Origin: Tardiphaga sp.
GTDB taxonomy: Bacteria; Pseudomonadota; Alphaproteobacteria; Rhizobiales; Xanthobacteraceae
DNA: 5,917 nt
Direction: 5' to 3'
Assembly: GCA_028290325.1 (NCBI GenBank)
Contig: JAQGJY010000011.1
Coordinates: forward strand, 1 to 5,917
Of the stretch, positions 1 through 5,917 are shown piece after piece. Within the stretch, counting starts at the first letter, position 1. Each line of letters opens with the position of its first letter. A program made the position numbers and the translations under genes. The notes beneath the pieces were generated by a model. The model saw only the letters and a list, made by a program, of their open reading frames with translations. It was not told where the DNA came from and made no database searches.

Positions 1-216
1 GAAGTGATCGCCGCCGGCGACGCCGCCGGCGGTGTTGACGAATACCGCGGACAGGCCATGATCTTCCGGCGACGGAAATCGCACCCGCAACGAACCGGAT
101 TCGTGCAGTTCGCGGCGGCGGGTTTTGCCGTCGATCATCGCAACGTCGAACGTCACGGCGCCGCGCGCGCGGTTCGCGGCGAAGTCGTCCGATGCGGTGA
201 GTGGATCGATTTGCAT
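1..216 (-). CDS. ureD: Urease accessory protein UreD, N-terminal 72 residues (runs off the window)
   Basis: UreD is a cytoplasmic chaperone that, with UreF and UreG, forms the complex that binds apo-urease and delivers nickel to its active site. Translating the minus strand from the ATG at 216-214 gives 72 codons up to the window edge. It begins MQIDPLTASDDF, has the SGSLRVRFPSP segment (about residues 41-50), and ends with NTAGGVAGGD (61-70), the glycine-rich signature of the UreD/UreH family. A full UreD is usually about 270-290 residues, so about a quarter is present. The start is 24 bases after the urtE stop; it is the first ATG in the frame, and no strong Shine-Dalgarno sequence precedes it, which suggests translation coupled to urtE. 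Its place after urtE implies that urease structural genes follow outside the window (inference). Identity is secure from the motif and context. Confidence 0.93.
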   Translation of the reverse strand, partial: MQIDPLTASDDFAANRARGAVTFDVAMIDGKTRRRELHESGSLRVRFPSPEDHGLSAVFVNTAGGVAGGDHF

Positions 217-240
217 CGGAATCCGATAGCTGAAACGCGA

Positions 241-936
241 CTACAGCGCCATCTGCCGGCTGATCTCGGCGGGATCCATCGCGGCGCGGTCGCAAGCATA
301 TTTCACCGCGCCACGATCCATCACCGCGAAATTGTCGCCGAGTTCGCAGGCGAAGTCGAGATATTGCTCGACCAGCACGATGGCGATGGTGCCGAGACTG
401 CGCAGATAAGAGATCGCGCGGCCAATGTCCTTGATGATCGACGGCTGAATGCCTTCGGTGGGCTCATCGAGCAGCAACAGCTTCGGCCGCATCACCAAAG
501 CACGACCAATCGCAAGTTGTTGCTGTTGACCGCCGGAGAGATCGCCGCCTCGGCGGCCGAGCATCGAATTCAGCACCGGAAACAGCGAAAACACGTCGTC
601 CGGAATATTGCGGTCGGCGCGCTTCAACGGCGCATAGCCGGTCTTGAGATTTTCTTCGACCGTGAGCAGCGGAAAGATCTCGCGGCCCTGCGGCACGAAG
701 GAGATGCCGCGCCGCGCTCGCTCATAGGGCCGCAGCTTCGAGATGTCGTCGCCGTCGAAAGTGATCGCGCCGCCGGAAATCGCCTGCTGGCCGACCAGAG
801 CGCGCAACAAGCTCGTCTTGCCGACGCCGTTGCGGCCGAGCACGCAGGTCACCTTGCCCGGCTCGGCCGTGATCGAGACCCCGCGCAGCGCCTGCGCCGC
901 GCCGTAGGAGAGACTGATATTATCGACGGTCAGCAT
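241..936 (-). CDS. urtE: Urea ABC transporter, ATP-binding subunit UrtE
   Basis: One of the two cytoplasmic ATPases that power urea import through UrtB/UrtC; it is LivF-like within the branched-chain amino acid/urea (HAAT) transporter family. The 231 residues contain all nucleotide-binding elements in order: Walker A GRNGVGKT (34-41), Q-loop glutamine in VPQGREIFP (Q83), ABC signature LSGGQ (133-137), Walker B LLLLDEP (153-159) with catalytic E158, and a switch region LVEQ where the usual histidine is glutamine (Q191), as is common in LivF-type subunits. Length is normal for the family (about 230). The ATG at 936 follows an AGAGGA ribosome-binding sequence at 953-948. It lies 67 bases after urtD and 24 before ureD. 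Assignment to urtE rather than livF rests mainly on its place between urtD and ureD. Confidence 0.96.
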   Translation of the reverse strand: MLTVDNISLSYGAAQALRGVSITAEPGKVTCVLGRNGVGKTSLLRALVGQQAISGGAITFDGDDISKLRPYERARRGISFVPQGREIFPLLTVEENLKTGYAPLKRADRNIPDDVFSLFPVLNSMLGRRGGDLSGGQQQQLAIGRALVMRPKLLLLDEPTEGIQPSIIKDIGRAISYLRSLGTIAIVLVEQYLDFACELGDNFAVMDRGAVKYACDRAAMDPAEISRQMAL

Positions 937-947
937 GTGGTCTCAGA

Positions 948-953
948 TCCTCT
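948..953 (-). promoter_or_regulatory. Ribosome-binding site of urtE
   Basis: AGAGGA on the minus strand, 11 bases before the urtE ATG (slightly long spacing). It is the clearest Shine-Dalgarno-like sequence among the downstream genes and sits at the only urt ATPase junction with a gap of appreciable size (67 bp), so urtE can probably initiate independently of urtD. Confidence 0.5.
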
Positions 954-1003
954 CAAGAGAATGCCCGCCTTCGCGAAGATGACGGCCGATCCCATTGGCT
1001 TCT

Positions 1004-1768
1004 TCATCGTCCCAAATACACTTCGACGACACGATCATTGGCCGAGACATCGTCGATCGTGCCTTCCGCCAGCACCGTGCCTTCGTGCAGACATGTCACT
1101 TTCACGCCGAGCTCACGCACGAAGGTCATGTCGTGCTCGACGACGACGACGGTCTTGTTGTCGCGGTTGATCTCCTTCAAGAGTTCAGCCGTCTGATGCG
1201 TCTCGACGTCGGTCATGCCGGCGACCGGTTCATCGACCAGCAGCAGCTTCGGATCCTGCGCCAGCAACATGCCGATTTCGAGCCACTGTTTCTGGCCGTG
1301 CGAGAGACTGCCGGCAAGCATGTGACGCGAATCCGTCAGCCGAATGGTTTCCAACACGCGCTCGATGCGCGCGGCCTCATCGCGGCTCTTGCGCCAGAAC
1401 AAGGTGCCGCGCACGCGATGATCGACGTTCAGCGACAGCAGCAGATTGTCCTCGATGGTCTGGCTCTCGAATACGGTCGGCTTCTGGAATTTGCGGCCGA
1501 TGCCGAGTTCGGCGATCTTGGTCTCGTCCAGCTTCGTCAGATCGACGATGCCGTCGAACAGAACCTCGCCTTTGTCGGGCTTGGTCTTGCCGGTGATGAT
1601 ATCCATCATCGTCGTCTTGCCAGCACCATTGGGGCCGATGATCGCGCGCATCTCGCCGGGCGCCAGCGTCAGCGACAGATTGTTGATGGCATGAAAGCCA
1701 TCGAACGAGACGTGCACGCCGTCGAGATACAGCAGCGCGGAGGTGGCTTTGGTGTCCATCATATTCAT
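1004..1768 (-). CDS. urtD: Urea ABC transporter, ATP-binding subunit UrtD
   Basis: The second cytoplasmic ATPase of the urea importer, LivG-like, pairing with UrtE on the cytoplasmic face of UrtB/UrtC. The 254 residues show Walker A GPNGAGKT (45-52), Q-loop Q95 in GRKFQKPTVF, signature LSHGQ (155-159; the fourth-position G replacement by H is as seen in UrtD-like proteins), Walker B LLLVDEP (175-181) with E180, and switch histidine H212 in VEHDM. The C-terminus VVEVYLGR is the short tail typical of LivG/UrtD ATPases. Length matches the family (about 250). The start region has three nearby ATGs (codons 1, 3 and 4) and no strong ribosome-binding site; the first, 10 bases after the urtC stop, is chosen but codon 3 or 4 is possible. 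Close spacing suggests translation coupled to urtC. Confidence 0.96.
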   Translation of the reverse strand: MNMMDTKATSALLYLDGVHVSFDGFHAINNLSLTLAPGEMRAIIGPNGAGKTTMMDIITGKTKPDKGEVLFDGIVDLTKLDETKIAELGIGRKFQKPTVFESQTIEDNLLLSLNVDHRVRGTLFWRKSRDEAARIERVLETIRLTDSRHMLAGSLSHGQKQWLEIGMLLAQDPKLLLVDEPVAGMTDVETHQTAELLKEINRDNKTVVVVEHDMTFVRELGVKVTCLHEGTVLAEGTIDDVSANDRVVEVYLGR

Positions 1769-1778
1769 CTGAAGACGC

Positions 1779-2963
1779 TCATTCGGCGGGCCTCGGCAAT
1801 GTCACGCCATCTTCGGCGGCCGCGCTTTCGACGATCGGGTCGCGCTTCTGCTTGGCGCGATTCCTCAAACGATTCGGTTCGCACCAATCGTTGAAGGTGC
1901 CGATGATGCCCTTCGGCAGCAACAACGTGACCAGAATGAACAAGGCGCCGAGCATGAACAGCCAGTACGGGGCGAGCGCGCCCGACGTAAACACCGTCTT
2001 GGCGTAATTGACGACGACCGCCCCCAGCGCCGCGCCGATCAACGTGCCGCGGCCGCCGACCGCGACCCAGATCACCGCTTCGATCGAATTGCCCGGCGCG
2101 AACTCGCCCGGATTGATGATGCCGACCTGCGGCACATAGAGCGCGCCAGCGACGCCGGCCATGCAGGCCGACAACACGAACACGAACAGCTTGTAGGATT
2201 CGACCCGGTAGCCAAGAAACCGCGTGCGCGATTCCGCATCGCGGATCGCGATCAACACCTTGCCGAGCTTCGATGTCACCACCGCGCGGCACATCAGAAA
2301 GCCGACCGCGAGCGCCAGGCACGACAGCGCGAACAGCGTCGCGCGCGTGCCGTCGGACTGGATGTTGAAGCCGAGAATATCCTTGAAATCGGTCAGGCCG
2401 TTATTGCCGCCGAAACCGAAATCATTGCGGAAGAAGGCGAGCAGCAACGCGTAGGTCATGGCCTGCGTGATGATCGACAGATACACCCCGGTGACGCGCG
2501 AGCGGAACGCGAGCCAGCCGAAACAAAATGCCAGCACACCCGGCGCGACCAGCACCATCAGCGCCGCGAACCAGAACATGTCGAAGCCGTACCAGTACCA
2601 CGGCAATTCCTTGTAATTCAGGAACACCATGAAATCCGGCAGCACGGGATTGCCATAGACGCCACGCGACCCGATCTGGCGCATCAGATACATGCCCATC
2701 GCATAACCGCCGAGCGCGAAGAACGCGCCGTGACCGAGCGAGAGAATGCCGCAATAGCCCCAGATCAAATCGATCGAGAGGGCCAAGATCGCGTAGCAGA
2801 CGTATTTGCCGAACAGCGACATCAGATAGGTCGGCACCTGAAACATCGAGCCCGCCGGCAGCAACAGGTTGGACAGCGGCAGCAGGATGCCGACGGCCGC
2901 GACGATCAGCAGGAAGATCATCGCGCTGCGGTCCAGCGAGCGGGTGAGGATGTGCGGGGTCAT
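1779..2963 (-). CDS. urtC: Urea ABC transporter, permease subunit UrtC
   Basis: Inner-membrane permease, LivM-like, forming the urea translocation path with UrtB. From the ATG at 2963-2961 it encodes 394 residues. A first membrane segment lies at about 16-36. The LivM-family motif ILSLGHGAFFALGGY falls at about 73-87. The cytoplasmic coupling loop with IAIRDAESRTRFLGY (about 238-252), which docks on the ATPases, is followed by more hydrophobic segments. The tail after about residue 350 (GIIGTFNDW onward) is polar and charged. An in-frame TTG at 3020 would add 19 residues (RRSRYWRNRR-rich), but it has no ribosome-binding site. The ATG has GGCGGA at 2977-2972, eight bases upstream, and gives the usual start MTPHILTRSLDRSA, so it is preferred. 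It ends 10 bases before urtD. Confidence 0.94.
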   Translation of the reverse strand: MTPHILTRSLDRSAMIFLLIVAAVGILLPLSNLLLPAGSMFQVPTYLMSLFGKYVCYAILALSIDLIWGYCGILSLGHGAFFALGGYAMGMYLMRQIGSRGVYGNPVLPDFMVFLNYKELPWYWYGFDMFWFAALMVLVAPGVLAFCFGWLAFRSRVTGVYLSIITQAMTYALLLAFFRNDFGFGGNNGLTDFKDILGFNIQSDGTRATLFALSCLALAVGFLMCRAVVTSKLGKVLIAIRDAESRTRFLGYRVESYKLFVFVLSACMAGVAGALYVPQVGIINPGEFAPGNSIEAVIWVAVGGRGTLIGAALGAVVVNYAKTVFTSGALAPYWLFMLGALFILVTLLLPKGIIGTFNDWCEPNRLRNRAKQKRDPIVESAAAEDGVTLPRPAE

Positions 2964-2971
2964 GCGGCGAT

Positions 2972-2977
2972 TCCGCC
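2972..2977 (-). promoter_or_regulatory. Weak ribosome-binding site supporting the urtC ATG
   Basis: GGCGGA on the minus strand, eight bases before the ATG at 2963. It is only a partial match to AGGAGG, but spacing is good and the alternative in-frame TTG at 3020 has only a pyrimidine-rich stretch before it. This site decides the start chosen for urtC. Confidence 0.4.
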
Positions 2978-3039
2978 AATAGCGGCTCCGCCGAGATTTC
3001 TCGGGCGTCGCGACCGACAAGAAAAACGCGGGGTCTTCA

Positions 3040-4638
3040 TCATGCCTCGATCGCCCGGCCCTTGAGCGCGAACAGGCCGCGCGGGCGTTTTTGAATGAAC
3101 AGGATAATCAGCACCAGGATCGCGATCTTACCCAATACGGCGCCCGCGAACGGCTCGAGAAACTTGTTGGCGATACCGAGCGTGAACGCGCCGACCAGGG
3201 TGCCCCACAGATTGCCGACACCGCCGAACACCACGACCATGAAGCTATCAATGATGTAGCTCTGGCCGAGATTCGGCGAGACGTTGTCGATCTGCGACAG
3301 CGCCACGCCGGCGATGCCCGCAATGCCGGACCCGAGGCCGAAGGTCAGCGCATCGACGCGCGAGGTGGCGATGCCCATCGACGCCGCCATGCGCCGGTTT
3401 TGCGTCACGGCGCGCATCTCCAAGCCGATGCTGGAATAGCGCAGCATCGCGAGGAGAATGACGAACACCGCCATCGTGAAGCAGAGAATCCAGAGTCGAT
3501 TATAGGTGATGGTGATCTGGCCGAGTTCGAACGCGCCGGACATCCACGACGGGTTGCCGACTTCGCGATTGGTCGGACCGAACGTGGTGCGGATCGCCTG
3601 CTGCAGCACCAGCGACAGGCCCCAGGTCGCCAGCAGCGTTTCGAGCGGTCGACCGTAAAGAAAACGGATAATGCCGCGCTCGATCACGACGCCGAGCAAC
3701 CCGGCGACCAGAAACGCCAGCGGTACGGCGATCAGCAGTGAATAATCGAACAGGCCGGGATAGGAGGTGCGGATCACCTCCTGCACGACGAAGGTGACGT
3801 AGGCGCCGATCATCACCATCTCGCCATGCGCCATGTTGATGACGCCCATCACCCCGAAGGTGATGGCGAGACCGATCGCGGCGAGCAGCAAGACCGAGCC
3901 GAGCGACAGCCCGTACCAGGCGTTTTGCAGATAGGACCACAAGGTCAGCGAGCGTTCGATCGCCGCCTTCGCATTGGCCGCGCCGCCGACAACGGAGGGC
4001 GGCTGATCGCCCGTCAGGCCCGTCAGCAGCGCCAGCGCCTCGCGGTCGCCGCGCGCTTTGATGGTGGCGATGGCTTCGAGTTTTTCCGGCTCGGTGGCGT
4101 CGGGCTTGAACAGTAAAATCGCCGCCCGCGCTTCGATGAAAGCGCGCTTGGCGGCGGCGTTGGTTTCCTTGGCGAGCGCGCCGTCGATCACGGGCAGAGC
4201 AGCGGCATCGTGGGTCTTGAATACGGATTGCGCGGCCTGGACCCGGCGCGCGGGGTCGGGCGACAACAAGGTCAGCGTCCCGACGGCGGCATCGACGACG
4301 CGGCGCAGCCGGTTGTTGAGACGCACGACGGTCGCGGAAGTTGGCGCGCTCGCGACGGACGCGCCTGTCGCGGCGTCGGTGAACTTGCCGTCCGGCGATT
4401 TGATGAAGAGCTGTTTGCTGGCCGAGTCCGCGAGCAGCCGGCCGCCTTGCAGCGCGCCGATGATAGGCAATGCTTGGGCGTTGCCCGACGCGGTGAGCGC
4501 GCCGATCGCGGCTTCGGTATCGGAAAAGGAATCGGTCGAGAGTCGCGCGACAGCGTCCTCGAACGGCCCGGCGTGAGCCGCGCTGGAAACAAACGTCAGC
4601 AGCAAAACGAAAATCAAACGTCGAAGCAAATCGGGCAC
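3040..4638 (-). CDS. urtB: Urea ABC transporter, permease subunit UrtB with periplasmic N-terminal extension
   Basis: Inner-membrane permease, LivH-like, partner of UrtC. The preferred start is GTG at 4638-4636, giving 532 residues. Residues 1-23 (PDLLRRLIFVLLLTF then SSAAHA before GPF) look like a cleavable signal peptide. Residues about 24-230 are a soluble, alanine-rich, helical-looking region with ALPIIGAL and AALPVIDGAL segments resembling HEAT-type repeats. Then comes the permease domain from about 233, with GLSLGSVLLLAAIGLAITFG, the family motif GVINMAHGEMVMIGAY (about 265-280), a coupling loop EMRAVTQNRRMAASMG (about 407-422) and the end segment QKRPRGLFALKGRA. Cyanobacterial-type UrtB lacks the extension; proteobacterial UrtB usually has it. 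An in-frame GTG at 4701 would add 21 residues, but it lies inside the intergenic repeat and would bury the signal peptide. The stop is 76 bases before the urtC ATG. Confidence 0.95.
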   Translation of the reverse strand: MPDLLRRLIFVLLLTFVSSAAHAGPFEDAVARLSTDSFSDTEAAIGALTASGNAQALPIIGALQGGRLLADSASKQLFIKSPDGKFTDAATGASVASAPTSATVVRLNNRLRRVVDAAVGTLTLLSPDPARRVQAAQSVFKTHDAAALPVIDGALAKETNAAAKRAFIEARAAILLFKPDATEPEKLEAIATIKARGDREALALLTGLTGDQPPSVVGGAANAKAAIERSLTLWSYLQNAWYGLSLGSVLLLAAIGLAITFGVMGVINMAHGEMVMIGAYVTFVVQEVIRTSYPGLFDYSLLIAVPLAFLVAGLLGVVIERGIIRFLYGRPLETLLATWGLSLVLQQAIRTTFGPTNREVGNPSWMSGAFELGQITITYNRLWILCFTMAVFVILLAMLRYSSIGLEMRAVTQNRRMAASMGIATSRVDALTFGLGSGIAGIAGVALSQIDNVSPNLGQSYIIDSFMVVVFGGVGNLWGTLVGAFTLGIANKFLEPFAGAVLGKIAILVLIILFIQKRPRGLFALKGRAIEA

Positions 4639-4646
4639 GAGACGAG

Positions 4647-4650
4647 CCTC
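4647..4650 (-). promoter_or_regulatory. Ribosome-binding site that sets the urtB start
   Basis: GAGG (within TGAGG) on the minus strand, eight bases before the GTG at 4638. It supports starting urtB at the signal peptide rather than at the GTG at 4701 inside the repeat. Confidence 0.45.
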
Positions 4651-4688
4651 AGCTAGAGAGTGTGATTGAGGGCCATCGGCGGCCTTCA

Positions 4689-4792
4689 CCTCTCTACCCA
4701 CTGGAGAGAGGTCGGCGCGAAGCGCCGGGTGCGGGGCTCTTCCGTGGAAGATCGAGCCCCTCGCCCCAGCCCTCTCCCCAGCGGGGAGAGGG
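4689..4792. repeat. Composite palindromic intergenic repeat (four hairpins) between urtA and urtB
   Basis: Most of the 190-bp gap between urtA and urtB consists of four consecutive inverted repeats. (1) CCTCTCT at 4689-4695 pairs with AGAGAGG at 4705-4711. (2) CGGCGC at 4713-4718 pairs with GCGCCG at 4722-4727 around GAA. (3) GGGGCTC at 4733-4739 pairs with GAGCCCC at 4754-4760, with an inner CTTCC/GGAAG stem. (4) CCCTCTCCCC at 4770-4779 pairs perfectly with GGGGAGAGGG at 4783-4792 around a 3-base loop. The first and last stems are related in sequence. From memory, this CCTCTCCCC/GGGGAGAGG style is that of dispersed intergenic repeats common in Bradyrhizobium-like genomes; a genome search would be needed to count copies. 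No T-run follows any stem on the minus strand, so it is not a classical intrinsic terminator. As RNA it would form strong stems just after the urtA stop. Confidence 0.8.
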
Positions 4793-4828
4793 AGCGCCGC
4801 GTTTCCTGGCGATGCTAGCCTGTGGTCT

Positions 4829-5917
4829 CTAGGAGCCCTGACCGCCGCATTTCTTGGTGACGGTGTTGTAGTTGCCGCATTTCAGCGTCACCCAGTCGCC
4901 GACCAGATCCTTGGAGCCGTCGAGCTCCTTCGACCAGGCGTCGCCGGCCACCAGCCCCGGGGTCTTGAAGACCACGTCGAACTGGCCGTCACCCTTGATC
5001 TCGCCGATGAACACCGGCTTGGTGATGTGGTGGTTCGGGAGCATCTCGGACGTGCCGCCGGTCAGGTTGGCCGCCTTGGTGCCGGGCAAGGTATCGATCA
5101 CCTTGTCGACGTCCACGGTGCCGGCCTTTTCGACCGCCTTCACCCACATGTTGAAGCCGATGACAGTGGCTTCCATCGGGTCGTTGGTCACGCGCTTCGG
5201 ATTCTTGGTGAAGGCCTGCCAGGACTTGATGAACTTCTCGTTCTCCGGATCCTTGATCGACTGGAAGTAATTCCAGGCGGCGAGATGGCCGAGCAGCGGC
5301 TTGGTATCGATGCCGGCGAGTTCTTCCTCACCCACCGAGAAAGCGACGACCGGAATGTCCGTCGCCTTGATGCCCTGGTTGCCCAGCTCCTTATAGAACG
5401 GGACGTTGGCGTCGCCGTTGATCGTGGAGACGACGGCGGTTTTCTTGCCGGCCGAACCGAACTTCTTCATGTCGGCGACGATCGTCTGCCAGTCCGAGTG
5501 ACCGAACGGCGTGTAGTTGATCATGATGTCTTCGGCCTTGACGCCCTTGGACTTCAGATAGGCTTCGAGGATCTTGTTGGTCGTGCGCGGATAGACGTAG
5601 TCGGTGCCGGCGAGGACCCAACGCTGAACTTTCTCTTCCTTGGCGAGATAATCGACGGCAGGGATCGCCTGCTGGTTCGGCGCGGCGCCGGTGTAGAACA
5701 CGTTGCGCTCGGACTCCTCCCCTTCGTACTGCACGGGATAGAACAGGATCGAGTTCAATTCCTTGAACACCGGCAGCACCGATTTGCGCGACACCGAGGT
5801 CCAGCAGCCGAACACGACGGAGACCTTGTCCTTGGTAATCAGCTCGCGGGCTTTTTCGGCGAACAGCGGCCAATTCGAGGCGGGATCGACGACGACGGCT
5901 TCGAGCTTTTTGCCGAG
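4829..5917 (-). CDS. urtA: Urea ABC transporter, periplasmic urea-binding protein UrtA (N-terminus outside the window)
   Basis: The solute-binding protein that captures urea in the periplasm and delivers it to UrtB/UrtC; a type I binding protein of the branched-chain amino acid receptor fold. The frame is open from the window edge to the TAG at 4831-4829, giving 362 residues; complete UrtA is about 430-440, so the signal peptide and roughly the first 70-80 residues are missing. Family-typical blocks are VVFGCWTSVSRKSVLPVF (fragment residues 35-52), LFYPVQYEGEESERNVFYTG and AAPNQQAIPAVDYL, and near the end TGGTSEMLPNHHITKPVFIG. The C-terminus has two cysteines ten residues apart (C347 and C357, in KCGNYNTVTKKCGGQGS), plausibly a disulfide in the periplasm (inference). 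The GTG at 5815 is an internal valine codon, not the start: the 34 codons upstream of it are open and continue the family sequence. The gene is first in the operon; its promoter is not in view. Confidence 0.96.
   Translation of the reverse strand, partial: LGKKLEAVVVDPASNWPLFAEKARELITKDKVSVVFGCWTSVSRKSVLPVFKELNSILFYPVQYEGEESERNVFYTGAAPNQQAIPAVDYLAKEEKVQRWVLAGTDYVYPRTTNKILEAYLKSKGVKAEDIMINYTPFGHSDWQTIVADMKKFGSAGKKTAVVSTINGDANVPFYKELGNQGIKATDIPVVAFSVGEEELAGIDTKPLLGHLAAWNYFQSIKDPENEKFIKSWQAFTKNPKRVTNDPMEATVIGFNMWVKAVEKAGTVDVDKVIDTLPGTKAANLTGGTSEMLPNHHITKPVFIGEIKGDGQFDVVFKTPGLVAGDAWSKELDGSKDLVGDWVTLKCGNYNTVTKKCGGQGS

Noticed and set aside
9..32. Tandem-looking GCCGCCGGCG repeat near the window start
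   Set aside because: It encodes the conserved GGVAGG stretch of UreD, so the repetition follows from the protein sequence.
4..1170. 388-residue open frame on the plus strand
   Set aside because: It lies antisense to ureD, urtE and part of urtD, which have clear family motifs. Its composition (Arg, Ala, His and Asp rich, no recognisable domain) is what high-GC antisense frames give.
995..1894. 299-residue open frame on the plus strand
   Set aside because: Antisense shadow of urtD and the end of urtC, with no recognisable domain and no ribosome-binding site that stands out.
2964..3020. TTG start adding 19 residues to UrtC
   Set aside because: No ribosome-binding site, an Arg-rich unlikely N-terminus, and a better ATG at 2963 with GGCGGA upstream.
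3500..3940. 146-residue minus-strand frame inside urtB
   Set aside because: Alternative frame of the urtB permease domain; Arg-rich with no membrane segments, so a shadow.
4770..4792. Intrinsic terminator after urtA
   Set aside because: The stem is strong but no T-run follows on the minus strand (the following bases are CTGGGGCGAG). It is better explained as part of the palindromic repeat.
5391..5873. 160-residue minus-strand frame inside urtA
   Set aside because: Out-of-frame reading of urtA, which carries family blocks along its whole visible length.
1..5917. CRISPR array, tRNA or rRNA gene, or insertion sequence
   Set aside because: No regularly spaced direct repeats, no tRNA-like cloverleaf arms or rRNA sequence recognised, and no transposase-like frame. 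The window is almost filled by the six urea genes.

Overview
The window is a high-GC bacterial segment in which every supportable gene lies on the minus strand. In transcription order (high to low coordinates) it holds a urea ABC transporter operon running directly into urease maturation: urtA (5' end cut off by the window edge), urtB, urtC, urtD, urtE, then the first 72 codons of ureD (3' end cut off by the other edge). The protein sequences, the gene order urtABCDE-ureD and the style of the intergenic palindromic repeat fit an alphaproteobacterium, most likely the Bradyrhizobium/Rhodopseudomonas/Afipia group. That placement is inference from recalled family features, not a search.

Layout: 5917-4829 urtA, periplasmic urea-binding protein. 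4828-4639 is a 190-bp gap filled mostly by a multi-hairpin palindromic repeat. 4638-3040 is urtB, a permease with a signal peptide and a large periplasmic N-terminal extension. 3039-2964 is a short gap, then urtC (permease) at 2963-1779. A 10-bp gap precedes urtD (ATPase, 1768-1004), a 67-bp gap precedes urtE (ATPase, 936-241), and a 24-bp gap precedes ureD (216-1, continuing outside).

How it works together: UrtA captures urea in the periplasm, UrtB and UrtC form the membrane channel, UrtD and UrtE hydrolyse ATP, and the imported urea goes to urease, whose nickel-site assembly needs UreD. Joining the two in one strand-continuous run couples uptake to hydrolysis as a nitrogen-scavenging pathway. 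No promoter is visible; the main one presumably lies upstream of urtA, beyond position 5917.

This is a known system. The points worth a second look are the structured repeat between urtA and urtB, tiny overlapping reading frames that bridge the urtB/urtC and urtC/urtD junctions, the UrtB periplasmic extension, and an open frame that continues past the urtE stop codon into ureD. Large plus-strand open frames are antisense shadows caused by high GC.
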